A DNA stretch of 10,272 nucleotides. Source: JBBQVS01 sp038211295. GTDB lineage: Bacteria > Chloroflexota > Ktedonobacteria > Ktedonobacterales > Ktedonobacteraceae. The notes beneath the pieces are model-generated. The model saw only the letters and a program-made list of their open reading frames with translations, was not told the DNA's origin and did no database searches. The DNA is taken from positions 1 to 10,272 of the forward strand of contig JBBQVS010000114.1 of assembly GCA_038211295.1 (NCBI GenBank). Direction: 5' to 3'. Position numbers and translations under genes: made by a program. Below are positions 6,612 through 10,272 of this stretch, piece after piece; positions within the stretch are counted from its first letter, which is position 1; every line of letters begins with the position of its first letter.

Positions 6612-7054
6612 TCAAGTGTGATTTGAGCAATGTATCCGTAAGCTGAAAGCCTCTTCTGGCCCGTAAACGCTTTCACTTTGTGTGCTTACCACACTTTGAA
6701 AATCTTCATGAATATACTTTACAGGAACGTTGTATATCATCCCAAGCATTGTACTATAAATGACAAGCACTTTGAACCCTGCTGTCGCGTTGATAACAAC
6801 TGTGTTTCCCTTCCCTTTCGCCTTTTCAATTTCACGAATCACTGTGTCAATAAGATTGCGTAATCCAGTGATTTCAATATGTTTTGCGCCCCCATGAAAC
6901 TCAAGAGGGACAACTTCTACATATTTATATTTTTTATCTTGAAATAGTCTTGTAACAACATTGCACATCGTTCTGTTTCATAAGTGTACAAAAGCACAAG
7001 TTCGTCGTTCGTGTCGGACATTTGCAACAACGATTTCACTTCAGCAGACGCTTT
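6612..7054 (-). pseudogene. Broken CARF-domain gene (CRISPR type III cyclic-oligoadenylate sensor family)
   Basis: Two overlapping minus-strand frames together read as one CARF domain of the Cas_APE2256/Csm6-like kind. The upstream frame (7054 to 6917) encodes SAEVKSLLQ, then DELVLLYTYETERCAMLLQD. The downstream frame (to 6612) continues with YKYVEVVPLEF, ITGLRNLID, and the hallmark NATAGFKVLVIYSTMLG and VPVKYIHEDF, matching the family's usual N-x-TGGFK...LG...VPVYYIxE. The switch between frames falls at a run of six A (rc of about 6930-6940). The first 60-70 residues of a normal CARF protein, with the LLATVGTS-type start, are missing: the frame closes with a TGA (complement of 7055-7057) exactly where the divergent Csx3 gene begins. 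No HEPN, PIN or other effector domain follows. The hallmark GGFK reads AGFK. Best read as a truncated, frameshifted remnant. Slippage at the A-run (A_AAA_AAT) could in theory restore the middle, but not the lost start. Confidence 0.75.
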
Positions 7055-7056
7055 TC

Positions 7057-7062
7057 AAGGAG
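7057..7062 (+). promoter_or_regulatory. Ribosome binding site deciding the start of the Csx3 fusion gene
   Basis: AAGGAG stands 7 bases before the ATG at 7070. The in-frame ATG at 7022 has no such site and would add 16 residues unlike the family, so 7070 is the start. Confidence 0.85.
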
Positions 7063-7069
7063 AATACAA

Positions 7070-8248
7070 ATGGTTCAATCTCTTCCCGCAATACTTATCG
7101 GCGGGCCACCACATGCTGGAAAATCTGTCTTGCTCTATAATCTCACGCAGGCACTTTATGAGCGTGGAATACGTCACCATGCCATTCGCGCCTGTCCCGA
7201 TGGTGAAGGTAACTGGTTCCAAGAAGGCAACCCAGGAACGGTGAGCCTGATTCGCCTACACAATAAAAGTACCTGGTCCGATGCATTTAGACAGAGGATA
7301 TGCGCCGATGTAGAGCATCGTAAGCTTCCATTTCTGGTCGATATGGGAGGCTACCCTGGAGCAGCAGATTTACCGTTGTTTCATCAGTGTACACATTCTC
7401 TCTTGCTACTTCGTACCGATAACCCCGACTCGACACAACTTTGGCAAAAAATGACGCGCGAAGCTCAGTTACAGCCCCTCGCTCAACTATACTCTGAGCA
7501 AACGGGAGCATCCGCTCTTGCCTCACTTACCCCCTTGCTCGAAGGAACGCTGGTGGGTTTAGAGCGTCAATCGCGAACCATTCGAGAAGACGCCGTTTTT
7601 GGCGCGTTGGTTGATTGTATCGCAGCTATCTTCAACGAATATTCGCTTTATGACATGGAACAACGTTCTCTAGAGGAAGCTCCAACGCAACCAGTACTCG
7701 ATCTTCCAGCAGCGTTACGTGCATATACTGCTACCTCAATTCAATGGCGACCAGAGATGCTCGCCCCTTTCCTTCGTAGCCTGCCCACCAATGCACCACT
7801 TTCCGTTCACGGTTGGGGACCAAACTGGCTATACGCGGCACTCGCAGCCTACGATGTACAACAGCCATTTTACCAATTTGACCCAAAACTTCCCTTTGGC
7901 TGGATACAGCCTTTACGTGTATCTCTTCATGAGGGGTCATCTTCCATAGTCGCAGTTGAGGCGTCGATATTGCAAGATACTACGCTACTCTCTCTTACCT
8001 TTCCACATGGGCGACTCGGATACATTCAACCTGACCCACTTCTCTTTCCATCAGTAGCAGCAGAGAAGGGACTTCTTCTCGATGGCCCCTTACCTTACTG
8101 GTTGCTGACCGCGCTAGTACGGTTATATGTTCAAGCAGGCGTTGCCTGGCTCGGTGTTCATCATGCCCAGCAAGACAACCAGAAGACGGCAATCGTTGTA
8201 TACTCCCGTATCGCAACACATGCTCCTGGCGAACTTATCCCTCTTTGA
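7070..8248 (+). CDS. csx3: P-loop NTPase fused to tandem Csx3-like (Crn3 ring-nuclease family) domains
   Basis: 392 residues in three parts. The first (1-190) is a P-loop NTPase: ILIGGPPHAGKSVLLYNL holds Walker A (11-19), ACPDGEGNW (41-49) is a motif I know from the Csx3-linked ATPase, and LPFLVDMGG (86-94) is the Walker B-like strand. The second (about 211-285) is Csx3-like, core VHGWGPNWLYAALAAY with FDPKL. The third (about 292-392) is Csx3-like, with FPSVAAEKGLLLDGPLPYWL aligned to the archaeal PSVDTRKGVVISGRGPIWL, then AIVVYSRIATHAPGELI. Csx3/Crn3 cleaves cyclic tetra-adenylate to switch off type III CRISPR signalling. Against the His60/Asp69/Arg71 triad of Archaeoglobus Csx3, the first copy appears to read Val/Asp/Lys and the last Val/His/Gln (aligned by eye), so binding without cleavage is possible. 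The gene starts head-to-head with the CARF remnant; no other cas gene is in the window. Family call firm, activity uncertain. Confidence 0.82.
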   Translation: MVQSLPAILIGGPPHAGKSVLLYNLTQALYERGIRHHAIRACPDGEGNWFQEGNPGTVSLIRLHNKSTWSDAFRQRICADVEHRKLPFLVDMGGYPGAADLPLFHQCTHSLLLLRTDNPDSTQLWQKMTREAQLQPLAQLYSEQTGASALASLTPLLEGTLVGLERQSRTIREDAVFGALVDCIAAIFNEYSLYDMEQRSLEEAPTQPVLDLPAALRAYTATSIQWRPEMLAPFLRSLPTNAPLSVHGWGPNWLYAALAAYDVQQPFYQFDPKLPFGWIQPLRVSLHEGSSSIVAVEASILQDTTLLSLTFPHGRLGYIQPDPLLFPSVAAEKGLLLDGPLPYWLLTALVRLYVQAGVAWLGVHHAQQDNQKTAIVVYSRIATHAPGELIPL

Positions 8249-8260
8249 ATGTTGAGTGTA

Positions 8261-8293
8261 TTTGTGTAGTAGTATAGCATACTACTACACAAA
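8261..8293. repeat. 33-bp inverted repeat between csx3 fusion and pentapeptide gene
   Basis: TTTGTGTAGTAGTAT (8261-8275) and ATACTACTACACAAA (8279-8293) form a perfect 15-bp inverted repeat with a 3-base centre, starting 12 bases after the csx3 stop and ending 44 bases before the next ATG. AAAATTT follows rather than a T-run, so it is either a bidirectional terminator-like hairpin or an operator for the downstream gene. The half-site AGTAT/ATACT is shared with the palindromes at 4318-4327 and 5483-5502. Confidence 0.75.
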
Positions 8294-8337
8294 ATTTGAT
8301 ACGCATAGCGTAAATAGACTATTCATAGCACAATAGA

Positions 8338-9711
8338 ATGGACGGTGCATCGTTGACTATACAGGAATCTGATTCAAGACTACCCTCAATGACCCTTGTC
8401 TGGCGTATAGAGCCGGAAATTTCAGATGCACGTCAAGCATTTTTGCGCGAACGTTTGACGATTGTTCCCGATATTCAGCAGGGCAGCTATCCCTTCAAAG
8501 ATGTGCAACTCACGCGTGCGGATATCGAGTGGTTGCTGCTAACACACGAACAGGGGCGTGGCCCTGTCAAATGGAGCGATTTCACGCAACAGGCGCGGCA
8601 GGGCATCGATCTGCGTGGAGCAAACATACAGCATGTCAATCTCCGCAACCTCCCACTCGCCTGTGTGCGCGGGGGCCTGACACAAGAAGAATGGGTTGCG
8701 ACAACACAAACACAGCGTGTTCTGGCGGGCGTTCATCTAGAACAAGCCGATCTCAGTGGCGCACATTTGGAAGGCGCATTGTTACGTGGCGCGTTCTTGC
8801 AGAGCGTGTCTCTACGAGCGGCACTTCTGGAACGGGCGGTACTCTTTCAGGCACATCTGGAAGGAGCATATCTTCGCAAAGCTCATCTTGAGGGCGCGAA
8901 CATGATGTATGCACATTTGGAGGGAGCGTATCTTCGCAAAGCATGGCTCACGGGGGTAGACCTGCGCCACGCGATCTGTGACAATACCACCAACCTCGAA
9001 AAGGTGACACTGCTCAACAAAAAATGGGGGTGTGTTTTGCTCGCGGATGTGCATTGGGGTGACTGTAACCTCGCACTTCTCAACTGGCGGCACGTCCTCC
9101 CGCTTGGCGACGAAACACTCGCACAACAACTGCGTAGAAGCGCAAAAAGCTTTAAGGAAAAACACTACGCGCTCGATGTCTCGCAAGCAGCAGGGCGTGC
9201 ATATCGGCAACTCGCTAATGCTATGCGAGCGCAGGGCATGAACGAGGAAGCTATGCCCTTCGCCTATCGCGCTCAAGTGCTACAACGTACCATTCTGCGT
9301 CGCCGCCTCCTATGGGGGTCAGAGATGTTTTTCGAGGAGCAACAAACAGCTCAAACAAGCGTGCGTCAACGTGTGCGCGAACTCCGACATAGAATACTCA
9401 TCGGTACGTCCTATCTCTTCTCCTGGTTTCTCGATATCATCGCCGGTTATGGCTACAAGCCCGAACGCGGTCTTGGCCTCTACCTGCTCACCATCCTCAC
9501 CTTTACACTCGTCTACCACTTCGCAGGTACGCTTCCGTTTGGACAGTCCCTTATCTTCAGCGTTACCGCGTTTCATGGACGCGGCTTTCTCATTGGCCCG
9601 TTCACCCTTGCCAGTCCCGTAACGGCTCTAGCGGCACTTGAAGCCGTGATTGGCCTTTTCATCGAAATTAGCTTCATTGCCACATTCACACAACGCTTTT
9701 TCGGCAGGTAA
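8338..9711 (+). CDS. Pentapeptide-repeat membrane protein with C-terminal channel-like two-helix module
   Basis: 457 residues. The N-terminal region (1-85) is soluble and of unknown fold. Pentapeptide repeats of the A(D/N/H)LxG type run from about 90 to 215 (DLRGANIQHVNLRN, then ADLSGAHLEGALLRGAFL and further), which should build a right-handed beta-helix. A charged helical stretch (about 260-350) with an AxRAYRQLANAMRAQGMNEEA motif follows, then a membrane part: TYLFSWFLDIIAG-like helix, YGYKPERGLGLYLLTILTF (about 371-389), a pore-loop-like SLIFSVTAFHGRGF (404-417) and a last helix ending in FIATFTQRFF. The helix-loop-helix order recalls two-helix ion channels (Ion_trans_2), but the potassium filter TVGYG is absent. 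The start at 8338 has no clear ribosome site; an ATG at 8389 (codon 18) is an alternative. Function unknown. The gene follows csx3 on the same strand, but the inverted repeat between suggests separate control. Confidence 0.85.
   Translation: MDGASLTIQESDSRLPSMTLVWRIEPEISDARQAFLRERLTIVPDIQQGSYPFKDVQLTRADIEWLLLTHEQGRGPVKWSDFTQQARQGIDLRGANIQHVNLRNLPLACVRGGLTQEEWVATTQTQRVLAGVHLEQADLSGAHLEGALLRGAFLQSVSLRAALLERAVLFQAHLEGAYLRKAHLEGANMMYAHLEGAYLRKAWLTGVDLRHAICDNTTNLEKVTLLNKKWGCVLLADVHWGDCNLALLNWRHVLPLGDETLAQQLRRSAKSFKEKHYALDVSQAAGRAYRQLANAMRAQGMNEEAMPFAYRAQVLQRTILRRRLLWGSEMFFEEQQTAQTSVRQRVRELRHRILIGTSYLFSWFLDIIAGYGYKPERGLGLYLLTILTFTLVYHFAGTLPFGQSLIFSVTAFHGRGFLIGPFTLASPVTALAALEAVIGLFIEISFIATFTQRFFGR
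8851..8940 (+). repeat. 60-base internal duplication in the pentapeptide coding region
   Basis: The 30 bases from 8851 and those from 8911 encode the same AHLEGAYLRK and differ at only three bases; both copies continue into GC. The distance is exactly 60 bases, or four pentapeptides. This is a recent in-frame duplication of one full coil of the beta-helix, which adds length without breaking the fold. Confidence 0.8.
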
Positions 9712-9776
9712 CATTTTCACACACCTTCACGGATTTACTCTTGAACTGCTCGAATAGGTGCTGTGATAAATCCCTT

Positions 9777-9947
9777 CTAGTATGATTTGCCCGACGCAAA
9801 GGCCTGGATATCCACAAGCGACCCACGAGCAGTGTTGGTCAAGAATACTCCACGCTTCATCTGAGATAACGTTTCTCGATTCAGCATATGAAACGTCTCT
9901 GGTGTTGCTGGTGCGTGCAGCGTGATACTCGCGGAACGAGAGGGAAG
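9777..9947 (-). pseudogene. Fragment of a D-isomer-specific 2-hydroxyacid dehydrogenase
   Basis: One minus-strand frame between two stops reads SITLHAPATPETFHMLNRE, then MKRGVFLTNTARGSLVD and a short tail ending ASGKSY. This is the region just after the NAD-binding site in D-3-phosphoglycerate/glyoxylate/lactate dehydrogenases (SLHxPxTPETxxLI...LxxMKPGAxLxNTARGxLVD), including the catalytic arginine of NTARG. The family likeness starts abruptly near 9929 and stops near 9795, leaving about 45 of some 320 residues. There is no start codon in place and both flanks are lost. A different minus-strand frame overlaps it and is a shadow. It is a decayed remnant, not an active enzyme. Confidence 0.75.
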
Positions 9948-10019
9948 TCACGCACAATTTCAGGCAGTGCGTACCACGCGACTGGCGTACCGTGACGCGT
10001 TGAACGTTGTCTTACCGAA

Positions 10020-10077
10020 GGGGGCGTAAAGCCCCTGTCTTTCTAAGCAGGGGATACAAGCCCGTTCTTCTCGGGGC
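10020..10077 (+). repeat. Hairpin cluster resembling an IS200/IS605-type right end
   Basis: Three short GC-rich stems lie in a row: GGGGC/GCCCC (10021-10025 with 10031-10035), CCCCTG/CAGGGG (10032-10037 with 10048-10053) and CCCG/CGGG (10061-10064 with 10072-10075). The first two share bases and are alternatives. The wording GGGGGCGTAAAGCCCCTG...CAGGGGATACAAGCCC recalls the 3' end of tnpB-bearing IS605 elements, where such stems form the omega-RNA scaffold. No tnpB or tnpA reading frame precedes it, so at most this is an element end left behind. It could also be a terminator. Confidence 0.4.
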
Positions 10078-10111
10078 GTGATAGGCGAGGGACGTTTGCG
10101 CAAATTGAGTG

Positions 10112-10140
10112 TTGACATGGTACGTGTACTCTGCTACAAG
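10112..10140 (+). promoter_or_regulatory. Sigma-70-like promoter with embedded operator-like repeat
   Basis: A perfect -35 TTGACA (10112-10117) and a -10-like TACAAG (10135-10140, 4 of 6 matches) are separated by 17 bases. The spacer contains GTAC-GT-GTAC (10120-10129), a symmetrical site well placed for a repressor. The expected transcription start falls at about 10147, next to the ATG at 10148, so the mRNA would be leaderless or nearly so. Confidence 0.6.
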
Positions 10141-10147
10141 AACACAT

Positions 10148-10272
10148 ATGAACACAGACAAAGACACTAAGATTAATACAACCTATCCCTCTGATGTGTA
10201 TACCGCATTAAAGCCGTTTGCACAAGAAGATAGTCGCTCATTTCACAGTATGGTCATCTGGATACTGCGCGA
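10148..10272 (+). CDS. Ribbon-helix-helix (Arc/CopG-like) DNA-binding protein, 3' partial
   Basis: The first 41 residues are visible and the frame runs off the window. After a polar start, TKINTTYPSDVYTALKPFA fits a beta-strand followed by helix A (compare ISVYLPPELYEALKRLA), and EDSRSFHSMVIWILR fits helix B of the ribbon-helix-helix fold. There is no ribosome site before the ATG, but a promoter stands so close that leaderless translation is likely. Proteins of this fold often repress their own promoter, and the GTAC repeat in the spacer would suit that (inference). It could be an antitoxin or a regulator tied to a mobile element; the next gene would tell. Confidence 0.6.
   Translation, partial: MNTDKDTKINTTYPSDVYTALKPFAQEDSRSFHSMVIWILR

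Larger units (their letters stand above)
9712..10147. other. Gene-poor stretch with decayed sequence
   Basis: 436 bases without an intact gene. It holds the dehydrogenase remnant (minus strand), the GC-rich hairpin cluster and the promoter of the following regulator. Between about 9950 and 10015 I see nothing recognisable; weak peptide likeness to transposase C-termini in this part is not strong enough to call. Confidence 0.6.

Noticed and set aside
6612..6968. Intact 118-residue minus-strand gene starting at the ATG at 6968
   Set aside because: The family likeness continues upstream in another frame beyond this ATG, so it is the 3' part of a broken CARF gene; the first nine or so residues of the frame are not CARF-like.
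7022..7069. Earlier start for the Csx3 fusion at 7022
   Set aside because: No ribosome site there; AAGGAG stands exactly before the ATG at 7070 and the family-like sequence begins only after it.
8851..8940. CRISPR-like or tandem-repeat array
   Set aside because: The repetition is within the pentapeptide coding sequence with a 60-base period and only two close copies; it is explained by the protein repeat.
9727..9957. Minus-strand 76-codon open frame
   Set aside because: It is a shadow: the dehydrogenase signature lies in another minus-strand frame of the same stretch.

Overview
The window looks like a chromosomal segment of a Ktedonobacteria-type Chloroflexota bacterium. This is an inference from the style of the proteins: a pentapeptide-repeat membrane protein, a HEAVGHG membrane protein, a Csx3 fused to a P-loop domain, and a peptide-type ABC transporter linked to a GH1 glycosidase. 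Base composition looks close to balanced. Nothing here identifies the species.

Layout. Positions 1-4060 hold a compact plus-strand operon: the end of a DppC/OppC-type permease, the two ATPases of the same transporter (start/stop overlaps TGATG and ATGA), then a family 1 beta-glucosidase and a strong terminator at 4072-4110. The transporter probably imports short beta-linked oligosaccharides or peptides, and the glucosidase would cleave the imported sugars in the cytoplasm. Positions 4061-4464 are gene debris and control sites: a minus-strand fragment of an FAD-dependent oxidoreductase, two adjacent palindromes and a seven-codon open frame with an AGGAGG site. A multi-pass membrane protein with a HExxxH motif follows (4465-5325). 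Next comes a 265-base gap with a 90-base nested inverted repeat, a perfect 20-base palindrome and an extended -10 promoter, and then a zinc-dependent MDR dehydrogenase (5591-6610).

The most interesting part is 6612-8337. On the minus strand lies a broken CARF-domain gene (the cyclic-oligoadenylate sensor fold of type III CRISPR), lacking its 5' end and shifted by one base at a run of six A. Divergent from it is an intact 392-codon gene with an N-terminal P-loop NTPase domain followed by two Csx3-like domains. Csx3 (Crn3) is a ring nuclease that degrades cyclic tetra-adenylate; by eye, most of the catalytic residues are replaced in both copies. A 33-base inverted repeat separates it from a pentapeptide-repeat protein with a C-terminal two-helix, channel-like module (8338-9711). 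No cas10, other cas gene or CRISPR array is visible, so this looks like an orphaned or decaying type III CRISPR signalling locus.

Positions 9712-10147 contain a minus-strand fragment of a D-2-hydroxyacid dehydrogenase, a hairpin cluster resembling the right end of an IS200/IS605-type element, and a sigma-70-like promoter. That promoter lies just before the start of a ribbon-helix-helix protein, which runs off the window. Several broken genes between intact ones suggest repeated insertion and decay.
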